DNA of 64,000 nucleotides from Hylemonella sp. (lineage in GTDB: Bacteria; Pseudomonadota; Gammaproteobacteria; Burkholderiales; Burkholderiaceae_C), in contig JAUXVI010000021.1 of the NCBI GenBank assembly GCA_030680575.1, positions 1-64,000 of the forward strand, written 5' to 3'. The notes under the pieces are model-generated. The model saw only the letters and a program-made list of their open reading frames with translations. It had not been told where the DNA came from and ran no database searches. The position numbers and the translations under genes are program-made. Position 1 is the stretch's first letter. Each line of letters begins with the position of its first letter. This document shows, in pieces, positions 18,114 to 26,637 of this stretch.

Positions 18114-19474
18114 GCGCTCAGTTCCTGCGTGACGGGCTGCAAGCCCTGGCTGAACAGGCGTGCCACCAGGGCCGGGCTGGACGGGAACCAGGCGTGGAAG
18201 TAGCTCGCGCCCACCGGGCCCAGCACATAAACCGCTTCGCCGTCCTGCGCCGTGGCATTGCCTTCGGGCCGCGAGGTGCGCGCCAAGGGTTGCAGCGGCG
18301 TGTCGCTGGTGGAGTAATGGAAGGTGTGGCCGCGCAGTTGTTCGCCGTCGATCAGCAGCTGTTGCGACCCCAGGCCGGCCAGCCGCTTCTGCATGGTGAC
18401 CTTGCCCGGCAGCAGGCCCCACATGGCGTGGTGCTGGCCTTCCTTGTCCACCAGTTCATCAAAGAGCACCATCATGCCGCCGCACTCGGCCCACACCGGC
18501 TTGTTCTGTGCCACGTGGGCGCGCAGGCTGTCGCGCAGGGCATGGTTGGCACTCAGGCGCTCGGCATGCAGCTCGGGGTAGCCACCGGGCAGCCAGACCG
18601 CGTCGCAGGGCGGCAAGGCGCGGTCGGCCAGCGGCGAGAAATACGTCACCGTGGCGCCGAGCGCCTGCAGGCACTCGATGTTGGCGGCGTAGATGAAGCA
18701 GAACGCGGCGTCCTGCGCCACGGCCACCGTCTTGCCCCGCAGCGGCTGGTTGCGCAACACGGCATCCGCCGCGGGAAAGCTCACCGCCCAGCGCTGCAGC
18801 TCGGCCGTGCCCATGCGGCCCAGCGGCGTGTCGAGCAGCGCATCGGCGGCGGCGTCGAGCCGTTCCATCGCATCGCTGAGTTCGGTGGCGGCCACCAGAC
18901 CCAGATGGCGCTCGGGCAGCGTCAGCGCCGGGTTGCGCATCAGCGCGCCCAGCCACTGCTCCGGCTCTTTCAGGCTGGTCTGCAACATGCCGGCATGGCG
19001 TTCGCTGGCCACGCGGTTGGCCAGCACGCCGGCCATGCGCAGACCTTCGCGGTAATGCTGCAGGCCATAGGCCAGCGCACCGAAGGTGCCCGCCATGGAC
19101 GAGGCATCGACCACCGCCAGGATGGGCAGGCCGAAGCGCTGCGCCAGATCGGCCGCACTGGGTTCGCCGTCGAACAGGCCCATGACACCCTCGACGATGA
19201 TCAGGTCGGCCTCCTGCGCTGCTGCATGCAGACGGGCGCGGCAATCAGCCTCGCCGGTCATCCACAGGTCGAGCTGGTGCACCGGCGCACCGCTGGCCAG
19301 GGTGTGCCAGAACGGGTCGAGGAAGTCCGGCCCGCACTTGAACACCCGCACGCGCCGCCCCTGACGCGCATGCAGGCGCGCCAGCGCCGCGGTCACCGTG
19401 GTCTTGCCCTGGCCGGAGGCCGGGGCCGCAACAAGGATGGCGGGGCAGGAAACGGATGCGGCGGGATGGGTCAT
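18110..19474 (-). CDS. cobB: Cobyrinic acid a,c-diamide synthase
   Basis: A 454-residue glutamine amidotransferase that amidates the a and c side chains of cobyrinic acid. N-terminal ATP-binding motif VAAPASGQGKTTVTAAL, KCGPDFLDPFWH, and VEGVMGLFDG are typical; the glutaminase half has the nucleophile in VWAECGGMMVL and the C-terminal HTFHYS. Together with cobQ it handles all side-chain amidations, so the cell must make or import early corrinoids (cobyrinate level). First biosynthetic gene after btuB, 40 bases from its stop. Confidence 0.95.
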   Translation of the reverse strand: MTHPAASVSCPAILVAAPASGQGKTTVTAALARLHARQGRRVRVFKCGPDFLDPFWHTLASGAPVHQLDLWMTGEADCRARLHAAAQEADLIIVEGVMGLFDGEPSAADLAQRFGLPILAVVDASSMAGTFGALAYGLQHYREGLRMAGVLANRVASERHAGMLQTSLKEPEQWLGALMRNPALTLPERHLGLVAATELSDAMERLDAAADALLDTPLGRMGTAELQRWAVSFPAADAVLRNQPLRGKTVAVAQDAAFCFIYAANIECLQALGATVTYFSPLADRALPPCDAVWLPGGYPELHAERLSANHALRDSLRAHVAQNKPVWAECGGMMVLFDELVDKEGQHHAMWGLLPGKVTMQKRLAGLGSQQLLIDGEQLRGHTFHYSTSDTPLQPLARTSRPEGNATAQDGEAVYVLGPVGASYFHAWFPSSPALVARLFSQGLQPVTQELSA

Positions 19475-19514
19475 GGTGCGGTGTATGGTATTCGCAGGCA
19501 GGTTCACGGGATGA

Positions 19515-21365
19515 CTAGCGCAACGGCGCCCACTTCAGCGCGACATACAGGCTGCGCCCGCTCGTGGCGTAGCCGCTGGCGAGCTGGTAGGCGCTGTCGG
19601 TCAGGTTGTCGATGCGCGCCAGCACGGACCAGTCCTTGTTCAGCTTGGTGCTGGCATGCAGGTTCGCCACGGCGTAGCCCGGTAGCACGGTCGTGTTGTC
19701 GGCCGTGTCGTAGCGGGCACCGGAGAGATGGACACCACCACCGACCAGCCAGCGGCCCAGCCGAGTGTCGGCCGACAGGTTGGCGTGATGGCTTGCACGC
19801 CGCGCCAGCAGTTTGTCGGTCTGCGTATCCCGCGGGTTCTGCAGATCGAGCGAGGCCTTCAGGTTGACGTCGGCATAACGGTACTGGCCTGACACGGTCA
19901 GCCCGGTGTACTCGGCCTGCGCCGTGTTGCCATAACAACCGTTCGGGCTGTTGACGCATCCGGTGGCGCTGGTGGAGTAGGTGATCAGGTTGCTGACCTG
20001 GCTGCGGTACACCACGATGCCGAACTGGCTGCTGCCCTGCGCATAACGCAGTCCCAGCTCCTGGTTGGTACTGCTTTCCGGCTGCAAGGTCGAGACGCCA
20101 TAGCTGCTGAAGCGCTGGTACAGCGTCGGCGCCCGGAAGGCCGTGCCGGCCGAGGCCGTGGCGCGCCACGACGGCGTCAGCGCAAAACCATAGGCGGCGC
20201 TGCCGCTGTCCTGGCCGCCGAATTCGCTGTCGCGGTCATGTCGCCAATTGACCTGCAACGAATGCTGCCGCTCGCGCCAGCCATAGCCCAGGGCCACGGC
20301 GTCCTGCGAGCGGTCGCGGTTGATCGGGCTGTTTTCCAGATGGTCGACCTTGCGCTCCAACGCCGCCGTCATCAGATGCGCCCCGAGGCGCCACTCGTTC
20401 TGGAACAGGTAGCCGTTCAGGCGCGTCATCGTCAGGTAGGCCGAGGGTTTGGTCTCGTACTGCACACGCGACTCGGTGGCGCTCAGCAAGGTGCTGTAGC
20501 TGTCGCTCCATTTGCCGCGCCAGCTCAGGCCCTTGGTCTGCAACAGGTTCAAGGCGTGATCGTCCCGGGTCGAGGCCGGGCTCCGGTTCGACGCGTCGTA
20601 TTGGGCGTCCATGCTGCTGGCCAGCAGCGTGGCCTCCAGCCGGTGCGCCGAGTTCAGTTGCCAACCGAGGCGACCGCTGAGCGATTCGACGGCATAACCA
20701 TCATCGTCGGGGTTGTAGCCCGTCACCGGGCGGGCGTTGAAGCCGCTGCTGGCCTCTCGCGCCACGCCGAGCGAGTAGTCGAACGATTCGCCGGCGCCAC
20801 TGAAGCCGGTCTCCCATTTGCGGGTGCCGTAGGTGCCCAGGCCGATGCCGGCATACGGCGCGAATCCCCCCTGGCCCTTGCGCGTGAAGATCTGGATCAC
20901 CCCGCCCAGCGCATCCGAGCCGTACACCGCACCCGCCGGGCCGCGCAGGATTTCCACGCGGTCGATCTGTGCCAGCGGAATGGCCTCCCAGGGTGCGCCG
21001 CCGGTGGACTGGGAGTCCACCCGCACGCCGTCGATGAAGACCGCCGTGAAGCGGGTCTCGGCCCCGCGCAGGTACAGGCTGGTGGACGTGCCGGGGCCGC
21101 CATTGCGCGCCATCTCGATGCCGGGCATGCGCACCAGCACATCAGGCAGGCTGGTGGCGCCGCTGCGTTCGATCTCGTCACGGTCGATCACGGTGACATC
21201 GGCCACCAGGTCTTCCAGCGGCTGCTCGGTGCGGGTGGCGGTGACCACGGTTTCCGCCAGTGCGACGGTGGTCGGGGTTTGGGAATGGGCGTTGAGAGAA
21301 GAAAAAGACGCGAGCGCAGCCAGCATCAGCTGGATCAGCCGCTTCGCAGAAAGACAAGTTTTCAT
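19515..21365 (-). CDS. btuB: TonB-dependent outer-membrane cobalamin receptor
   Basis: A 616-residue outer-membrane receptor, close to the length of E. coli BtuB. A signal peptide covers about residues 1-28; the plug begins AETVVTATRTEQPLEDLVADVTVIDRDEIERSG with a TonB-box-like start, followed by LPDVLVRMPGIEMARNGG, SLYLRGAETRFTAVFIDGVRVDS and VEILRGPAGAVYGSDALGGVIQIFTRK. The beta-barrel ends in an aromatic-rich YVALKWAPLR. ATG 21365 starts the signal peptide; the frame extends upstream only through the riboswitch leader. Confidence 0.93.
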   Translation of the reverse strand: MKTCLSAKRLIQLMLAALASFSSLNAHSQTPTTVALAETVVTATRTEQPLEDLVADVTVIDRDEIERSGATSLPDVLVRMPGIEMARNGGPGTSTSLYLRGAETRFTAVFIDGVRVDSQSTGGAPWEAIPLAQIDRVEILRGPAGAVYGSDALGGVIQIFTRKGQGGFAPYAGIGLGTYGTRKWETGFSGAGESFDYSLGVAREASSGFNARPVTGYNPDDDGYAVESLSGRLGWQLNSAHRLEATLLASSMDAQYDASNRSPASTRDDHALNLLQTKGLSWRGKWSDSYSTLLSATESRVQYETKPSAYLTMTRLNGYLFQNEWRLGAHLMTAALERKVDHLENSPINRDRSQDAVALGYGWRERQHSLQVNWRHDRDSEFGGQDSGSAAYGFALTPSWRATASAGTAFRAPTLYQRFSSYGVSTLQPESSTNQELGLRYAQGSSQFGIVVYRSQVSNLITYSTSATGCVNSPNGCYGNTAQAEYTGLTVSGQYRYADVNLKASLDLQNPRDTQTDKLLARRASHHANLSADTRLGRWLVGGGVHLSGARYDTADNTTVLPGYAVANLHASTKLNKDWSVLARIDNLTDSAYQLASGYATSGRSLYVALKWAPLR

Positions 21366-21449
21366 GAGGAAAGAACAATGTGGATGCCCTCCCCGGCTTC
21401 CCCGCCAGGGCATGGACGTCACGGCTGTACGCCAGGCGCACAACCACCG

Positions 21450-21660
21450 TATTGGCCGGTATCCGGGCTGATGGATGCAACCTTCATCGCCTTCCCGGAC
21501 ACTTGATTCACATGTCCAGTGGCTGTTTGATGAAAGCGGAATCGCGAGCGATTCGTCCACTTACCGTTGCGGGGGCAGCGCAGGTTAGGTTTGCCGTGAC
21601 CGGCTTTCCCTCCTGCTTCCCGTTGAACTGCGGCGTGTGAACCACACCGCGAGCACCAAC
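21450..21660 (-). promoter_or_regulatory. Cobalamin (adenosylcobalamin) riboswitch
   Basis: The btuB leader contains, in minus-strand order, a GGTG-initial helix, a GGGAA block, a GAAAGCCGGTCACGGC segment, the near-invariant core CGCTGCCCCCGCAACGGTAA (canonical form GCTGCCCCCGCAACTGTAA), and a B12-box-like AGCCCGGATACCGGCC (21454-21469). It should reduce expression of btuB and the linked cob genes when adenosylcobalamin is abundant. The 5' edge is approximate. The remaining ~85 bases to the ATG are the expression platform. Confidence 0.93.
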
Positions 21661-21710
21661 GTGACAGATTTTACGGGCAAAGCTGTCGCTAACCCTACAA
21701 TGCAAGGTCT

Positions 21711-21941
21711 ATGTCGAACTCGCCCCAAATCGAGCAACTGATCGAGCGCGTGGAGCGCCTGCTGGTGCGCCACGAGGAATTGCAACGCACCAACGCCCTG
21801 CTGGCCGCGCAGGTCGACGCCCTCACCAGTGAACGCGACTCGCTCAAGTCGCGCCTGAGCGCTGCACGCGCCCGTGTGGATGCTCTGCTGGAGCGTCTGC
21901 CGGAGACCGTCGGCACCGATTCGAACAAGAACACGGCATGA
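21711..21941 (+). CDS. ZapB-like coiled-coil protein
   Basis: A 76-residue, almost entirely alpha-helical protein with a heptad-like pattern (residues 5-65), containing IEQLIERVERLLVRHEEL and ALLAAQVDALTSERDSLKSRL. Small coiled-coil proteins of this type (DUF904/ZapB-like) are commonly encoded just before zapA in beta- and gammaproteobacteria and are thought to take part in Z-ring organisation. The stop overlaps the zapA start by four bases, supporting joint translation. A TACAAT hexamer at 21695-21700 may be its -10 element. Confidence 0.75.
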   Translation: MSNSPQIEQLIERVERLLVRHEELQRTNALLAAQVDALTSERDSLKSRLSAARARVDALLERLPETVGTDSNKNTA

Positions 21942-22282
21942 AACAACTCGAAGTCCAGATCATGGGGCAGAGCTATCTGCTCGGTTGCCCCGAAGGCGGC
22001 GAAACGCGCCTGCTCGATGCTGTCGAGCGCGTTGACAGCGCCATGTGCAAGATCCGCGACAGCGGCAAGGTCAAGGCGCGCGACCGCATTGCCGTGCTCG
22101 CATCGTTGAACCTGGCGTTCGACCTGTCGGAACGCGCCAGCGCGCCCGTGGCCACCACCACGCCGGCTCCCGCGCCTATCGCAACCTCCACGCCCTCCAC
22201 GGCCGCCCACCCGGATGACGCCATCGCCATGTTGTTGCAACGCCTCGACGCGGTACTTGGCGAAGATGGCCGTCTGATCTGA
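21938..22282 (+). CDS. zapA: Cell division protein ZapA
   Basis: A 114-residue Z-ring-associated protein. The N-terminal KQLEVQIMGQSYLLGCPEG and LLDAVERVDSAMCKIRDSGKVKARDRIAVLASLNLAFDL regions match ZapA. The tail contains an Ala/Pro/Thr-rich linker (about residues 67-88) that is longer than usual, then a short helix. It bundles FtsZ filaments at the division site. Followed directly by 6S RNA. Confidence 0.9.
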   Translation: MKQLEVQIMGQSYLLGCPEGGETRLLDAVERVDSAMCKIRDSGKVKARDRIAVLASLNLAFDLSERASAPVATTTPAPAPIATSTPSTAAHPDDAIAMLLQRLDAVLGEDGRLI

Positions 22283-22352
22283 GACAAGCAGGTCATCAGA
22301 TCAACGGCGAATTTTCTCCTGCAGACTGGCGCACCAGCGCCTACAATCCACC

Positions 22353-22525
22353 TGTCTGCAGTGCCGCCGGGCTTTATATTTCCTTGAACCAATGCTCATT
22401 GAGCCCGGGCTTGGAACATTGCCTGGCTAGCGTGATCGTCTCGCGTCAGATGAACCCAAAGCCAACGCTGACCTCGCCCACCTGAACCCCGGTTCAGGAT
22501 GCCGGTCCGGCAGCACTTGCAGACA
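22353..22525 (+). ncRNA. ssrS: 6S RNA
   Basis: The sequence downstream of zapA folds into the 6S layout: the ends TGTCTGCAGTGCCGCCGG (22353-22370) and CCGGCAGCACTTGCAGACA (22507-22525) pair to form the closing stem, with a large central bubble region between. A TACAAT -10 element (22342-22347) sits at the right distance from the 5' end and T-rich sequence follows the 3' end. Position next to zapA is typical. 6S RNA binds the sigma70 holoenzyme in stationary phase. Both ends are estimates. Confidence 0.85.
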
Positions 22526-22638
22526 CCTTTGCCTTTCTATTCTTCCCAGTCCCTGAATACGTCCCGGGCCGGGGTGCCTGAGCCCCGGCAACGCGCTGAC
22601 GGTTTGTGCCCGTACCGAACGCAAGCCGCCTGCACCGC

Positions 22639-23442
22639 ATGATGTTTCTTGAACCGCAACTGATCATCGAACTGGCCCTGATGGGCATCTGCGCCGGATT
22701 CCTGGCCGGCCTGCTGGGCATCGGCGGCGGCATGATCATGGTGCCGTTCATGACCATCATCCTGGAATCCCAGGGCTTTCCGGCGGACTATGTGGTCAAG
22801 ATGGCGGTGGCCACCTCGCTGGCCACCATCTGCTTCACTTCGCTCTCCTCGGTGCGCGCACACCACAAGCGCGGCGCCGTGCTCTGGCCGGTGGCGCGTG
22901 TGCTGGCACCCGGCATCCTGGTCGGCTCGCTCATCGGCGCGCAGATCGCGGTGGCCCTGCCGACCAAGATCCTGGGCGTGGTGTTCTCGCTCTTCATTGC
23001 CTTCTCGGCCACGCAGATGTTCCTCGACCGCAAGCCCAAGCCCACGCGCACCCTGCCTGGGCCGGCCGGCATGTTCGGCATGGGCGGTGTGATCGGCCTG
23101 CTGTCTTCCGTGGTGGGCGCCGGCGGCGCCTTCGTCTCGGTCCCGTTCATGACCTGGTGCAACATCAAGATCCACCAGGCGGTGGCCACGTCGGCCGCCT
23201 TGGGTTTCCCCATCGCCCTGGCCGGTACGCTGGGCTACATCCTGGCGGGCCAGTCCCTGCCCGACATGCCACCCGGCGCCTTTGGCTACGTCTACGTGCC
23301 CGGCCTGCTGGTGATCGCCGCGGCCAGCATCAGCACCGCCCCGCTGGGCGCACGCACCGCGCACAGCATGGACATCCGCCCGCTCAAGCGCGCTTTCGCC
23401 GTGGTGCTCTACATGCTGGCCGCCTACTTCCTGATGCGTTGA
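22639..23442 (+). CDS. TauE/SafE-family membrane permease
   Basis: A 267-residue protein with about seven or eight hydrophobic helices and two internal repeats, each with the family glycine motif (AGFLAGLLGIGGGMIMVPF near residue 20 and GLLSSVVGAGGAFVSVPF near 160). The family exports or imports small anions such as sulfite, sulfoacetate or organic acids; the substrate here is unknown. It starts at ATG 22639 (MMFLEPQLI). The gap from zapA is occupied by 6S RNA. Confidence 0.87.
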   Translation: MMFLEPQLIIELALMGICAGFLAGLLGIGGGMIMVPFMTIILESQGFPADYVVKMAVATSLATICFTSLSSVRAHHKRGAVLWPVARVLAPGILVGSLIGAQIAVALPTKILGVVFSLFIAFSATQMFLDRKPKPTRTLPGPAGMFGMGGVIGLLSSVVGAGGAFVSVPFMTWCNIKIHQAVATSAALGFPIALAGTLGYILAGQSLPDMPPGAFGYVYVPGLLVIAAASISTAPLGARTAHSMDIRPLKRAFAVVLYMLAAYFLMR

Positions 23443-23497
23443 TAATCGGCGCGTTCAGCATCAAGCCGCTACTGAATTCCAAGAGGGGACAAGCTTC

Positions 23498-24433
23498 ATG
23501 AGAATCGCATTCATCGGTCAGCAGGACTTTGGCAAGGCCGCATTGGAAGCCTTTGTGGCACGCGGCGACGAGATTGCCGGCGTGTTCTGCAAACCGGAAA
23601 AACCGGGTGAAAAACCGGACGCCCTGCGCGCCGCCGCCGAGGCACTGGGCCTGAAGGTGTTCCAGTTCGCCAGCCTCAAGAGCCCCGAGGCCGAGCAGGC
23701 CATGCGTGAGTTGCGGGCCGACATCGGCATCATGGCCTTCGTGCTGCAATTCGTGCCGCAGTCGTTTGCCAAGATCCCGACACACGGCACCATCCAGTAC
23801 CACCCCTCGCTGCTGCCCAAGTACCGCGGTCCCTCCTCCATCAACTGGCCGATCGCGCGCGGCGACCGCGAGACCGGCCTGACCATCTTCCGCCCCACCG
23901 ACGGTCTGGATGAAGGCCCGGTCATCCTGCAAAAGACCTGCCCGATCGGTCCGGACGCCACCCTGGGTGAGGTCTATTTCAATTCACTGTTCCCGCTCGG
24001 TGTGGCCGCCTTGCTGGAGGCTGCCGATCTGGTCGTGACCGGCAAGCACCAGGAAGTCGCACAGGATGAAAGTCAGGCCAGTTACGAAGGCTGGTTCAAG
24101 ACCGAGGAAGCTCGTATCAACTGGGCCAACCATGTGGACCAGGTCTACAACCTGATCCGCGCCTGCAACCCGGCGCCCGGCGCCTGGACAGAACTGGCCG
24201 GCACCCGGGTCTCGATCTTCGACTGCCGCAAGCACCTGACCCGGCGCTTTGCCGATGTCAGCGGCAAACCCGGTGAGATCGTGCAAATCACAGACACGTC
24301 GATCTTCATCAATGCCCAGGGTGGCCAGCTCGAAGTGCTCAAGCTGCGTCCTGACGGCGGCAAGAAGATGGGCGCAGCAGACTTTGCCCGCGAACGCCAG
24401 CTGGCAGCGACGACCACGCCATCAGACACATAA
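23498..24433 (+). CDS. Formyltetrahydrofolate-dependent formyltransferase/hydrolase-like protein
   Basis: A 311-residue protein with the Fmt-type formyltransferase fold: MRIAFIGQQDFGKAALEAF, active-site loop HPSLLPKYRGPSSINWPIARGD (His and Asn conserved), a downstream Asp in GLDEGPVILQ, and a C-terminal OB-like domain from about residue 205. It resembles the N-terminal hydrolase domain of 10-formyltetrahydrofolate dehydrogenase more than tRNA-specific Fmt. Location just before the oxalate module, which yields formate via formyl-CoA, suggests C1 balancing, but this is inference. Confidence 0.8.
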   Translation: MRIAFIGQQDFGKAALEAFVARGDEIAGVFCKPEKPGEKPDALRAAAEALGLKVFQFASLKSPEAEQAMRELRADIGIMAFVLQFVPQSFAKIPTHGTIQYHPSLLPKYRGPSSINWPIARGDRETGLTIFRPTDGLDEGPVILQKTCPIGPDATLGEVYFNSLFPLGVAALLEAADLVVTGKHQEVAQDESQASYEGWFKTEEARINWANHVDQVYNLIRACNPAPGAWTELAGTRVSIFDCRKHLTRRFADVSGKPGEIVQITDTSIFINAQGGQLEVLKLRPDGGKKMGAADFARERQLAATTTPSDT

Positions 24434-24448
24434 GAGTCTGATGATGAT

Positions 24449-24471
24449 TACAGTCAGATTTATTGACTGTA
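24449..24471. other. Perfect inverted repeat after the formyltransferase gene
   Basis: TACAGTCA and TGACTGTA (8 bases each, 7-base spacer) lie 16 bases after the stop codon. A T-run follows at 24486-24491, and CGATTC/GAATCG arms flank a further GC-rich imperfect hairpin to about 24537. It may be a terminator or an operator. The rest of the 478-base gap before the transporter gene shows no gene; its last 120 bases hold the TTGAC operator and the translation start signals. Confidence 0.4.
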
Positions 24472-24792
24472 CATAAGCCCTCTCCTTTTTTACGATTCGG
24501 ACCACGCCGTGCCGCTGCCGGTGCGTGATGAATCGAAAAAACAGGACGATGATGGAGACCAGCACAGCAAGCCCGGGGCCTGCATGGTGAAGAAAGCACA
24601 CGGCACGGCTCGGATGTCACCGACCGTCTGAAGAATGCCGCTCTTTCACTGCGCACGTCATGCTGGGCTCTTGGACATCTCCTCACGCCTACGCTCTTTC
24701 ACCTTGTTGGCGCCAACCGGGCACACTGCGTTGGCACGTACGCATTACCCCCATCCACGGAAACCCTAGGTTGGACACAAATTTCTGAAAAG

Positions 24793-24806
24793 TTGACCAC
24801 CATCAA
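24793..24806 (+). promoter_or_regulatory. Crp/Fnr-type operator upstream of the TTT transporter
   Basis: TTGACCACCATCAA fits TTGAY-N4-RTCAA, an FNR/CRP-type inverted repeat. It is preceded by GAAAAG, much as the site at 29743 is preceded by GAAAA. It lies about 120 bases before the tctC start; an AT-rich stretch with a possible -10 (around 24821-24827) follows. Confidence 0.6.
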
Positions 24807-24911
24807 GAGAATTTATTTTGAATAATTCGACCATCTGCCTGTGCAAGATTCCAGCAAGAGAATTGATAGACAGATGGATACCTGACATTACTAATTAATT
24901 GAGGAGACATC

Positions 24912-25940
24912 ATGGTCAAAGCCATACATGCAAAGTTGAGTTCGGGTCTGGTCAAGGCAGCCACCGGGTTGATTGCCATTGCGGCACTGGCAGCCACCAC
25001 AGCGGCAAACGCCGCCTGGGAACCCACCAAGCCCGTTGAGTTTGTCGTGCCCGCTGGCACCGGTGGTGGCGCTGACCAGATGGCCCGCCTGATGCAAGGC
25101 ATCATCGTCAAGCACAAGCTGATGAACCAGTCGCTGATCGTCGTGAACAAATCGGGCGGCGCCGGCGCAGAAGGCTTCCTCTCCGTCAAGGAAGCCAAGG
25201 GCGATCCGCACAAGATCATCATCACCCTGTCCAACCTGTTCACCACGCCGCTGGCGACAGGTGTGCCCTTCAACTGGAAAGAGATGACCCCCGTGGCCAT
25301 GATGGCGCTCGACCAGTTCGTGCTGTGGACGAATGCCGAGAAGCCCTACAAGACGGCCAAGGAGTACCTGGATGCCGTCAAGGCCGCCGGCCCCAACAAA
25401 ATGAAGATGGGCGGCACAGGCTCCAAGCAGGAAGACCAGATCCTGACCGTTGGCATGGAAAAGGCCACCGGCACCAAGTTCATCTACATCCCCTTCAAGG
25501 GGGGTGGTGAAGTCGCGGTGCAGCTGGTCGGTGGCCACGTCGATTCCAGCGTGAACAACCCGGCCGAAGCCGTGGCCCAGTGGCGTGCCGGCAAGCTGCG
25601 TGCCCTGTGCGTGTTCGACGACACCCGCATGCCCTACAAGGAAAAGGTCACCGACACCCAGTCCTGGAACGACATCCCGACCTGCAAGGAAGCCGGCGTT
25701 CCCGCTGACTACGTCATGCTGCGCGGCATCTTTGCTGCCCCTGGCATCACGGCCGACCAGCTCAAGTACTACGTCGATCTGATGCAGAAGATCCGTGCCA
25801 CTCCGGACTGGAAGGAGTACATGGAAAAGGGTGCCTTCAACCAGACCTTCATGACCGGTGCTGACTTCAGCAAGTGGCTCACCGCTGCTGAAAACACCCA
25901 CCGCGACCTGATGAAGGAAGCCGGTTTCCTGGCCAAGTAA
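24912..25940 (+). CDS. Tripartite tricarboxylate-type transporter, periplasmic binding protein (TctC/Bug family)
   Basis: A 342-residue secreted binding protein. The signal peptide spans about residues 1-35, ending AATTAANAA. The mature protein starts WEPTKPVEFVVPAGTGGGADQMARLM and has the family beta-loop regions, including IYIPFKGGGEVAVQLVGGHVD and PAEAVAQWRAGKLRALCVFDD. Substrate in this family is usually a carboxylate; the linked oxc/frc genes suggest oxalate, which is inference. ATG 24912 has GAGGAG 8 bases upstream. Confidence 0.9.
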   Translation: MVKAIHAKLSSGLVKAATGLIAIAALAATTAANAAWEPTKPVEFVVPAGTGGGADQMARLMQGIIVKHKLMNQSLIVVNKSGGAGAEGFLSVKEAKGDPHKIIITLSNLFTTPLATGVPFNWKEMTPVAMMALDQFVLWTNAEKPYKTAKEYLDAVKAAGPNKMKMGGTGSKQEDQILTVGMEKATGTKFIYIPFKGGGEVAVQLVGGHVDSSVNNPAEAVAQWRAGKLRALCVFDDTRMPYKEKVTDTQSWNDIPTCKEAGVPADYVMLRGIFAAPGITADQLKYYVDLMQKIRATPDWKEYMEKGAFNQTFMTGADFSKWLTAAENTHRDLMKEAGFLAK

Positions 25941-25949
25941 AAAAGAACA

Positions 25950-25984
25950 GCGGGTCCGGCCTTCGCGCCCGGGCCCGCATTTTC
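25950..25984 (+). terminator. GC-rich hairpin after the binding-protein gene
   Basis: GCGGGTCCGG (25950-25959) pairs with CCGGGCCCGC (25969-25978), with one G-G mismatch, followed by ATTTT. It sits 10 bases after the tctC stop and before tctB. Such a hairpin would partly stop transcription or protect the upstream message, giving more binding protein than membrane subunits. A second perfect hairpin, CGCCAGT-CGAA-ACTGGCG, lies at about 26016-26033. Confidence 0.6.
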
Positions 25985-26084
25985 CAGACCCTGCGCAAAG
26001 CACAGTGGGCCGGTCGCCAGTCGAAACTGGCGCGGACCCGAGTTTTCTGCCGCCTGAAATTAGCTTATCAGCCCTTAATTCGTC

Positions 26085-26606
26085 ATGGAATCGAACATGG
26101 AAACACACGAAGGCGAACGCACCGGCGTAGCCACCAATATCATTGATGCGATCGTCGCGGTCTTGGTCAGCATCATGGGCGGCGTTGTTATTTATGGCAG
26201 CCGCAAACTCGGCTCCGAGTGGGGCGACGACGGCCCCGGCGCCGGTTATTTCCCCTTCTACATCGGCCTGATCCTCTGCATCTCCGGCATCGGTGTGCTG
26301 TACCAGGCGCTGGCCGGCAAGGTCAAGAACACCGAGGTGTTCGTCGATGGCGAGTCCTTCAAGCGCGTGCTGTCGGTGCTGTTGCCGGCGGCTGTCTACG
26401 TCGGCTTCATCCAGGTGCTGGGCATCTACGTGGCCTCAGCCGTCTACATCGCCCTTTTCATGATCATCCTGGGCAAGTACAGCTGGCTCAAGAGCGTCAT
26501 CATCGCCCTGGCAGTCAATGCCGTCTTTTTCATGATGTTCGAAGTCTGGTTCAAAGTTCCCCTGCACAAGGGTGCCCTGGATCCACTCGCCTTCCTGGGC
26601 TACTGA
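26085..26606 (+). CDS. Tripartite tricarboxylate-type transporter, small membrane subunit (TctB)
   Basis: A 173-residue protein with four hydrophobic segments (about residues 20-38, 50-70, 90-125 and 128-155). The N-terminal region has GSEWGDDGPGAGYFPFYIG, typical of TctB. It acts with the large TctA subunit in the inner membrane. The start may be Met1 (26085) or Met5 (26097). Confidence 0.85.
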   Translation: MESNMETHEGERTGVATNIIDAIVAVLVSIMGGVVIYGSRKLGSEWGDDGPGAGYFPFYIGLILCISGIGVLYQALAGKVKNTEVFVDGESFKRVLSVLLPAAVYVGFIQVLGIYVASAVYIALFMIILGKYSWLKSVIIALAVNAVFFMMFEVWFKVPLHKGALDPLAFLGY

Positions 26607-26637
26607 GCACCTACGCAGAATAACGGAGATCAGAAAA

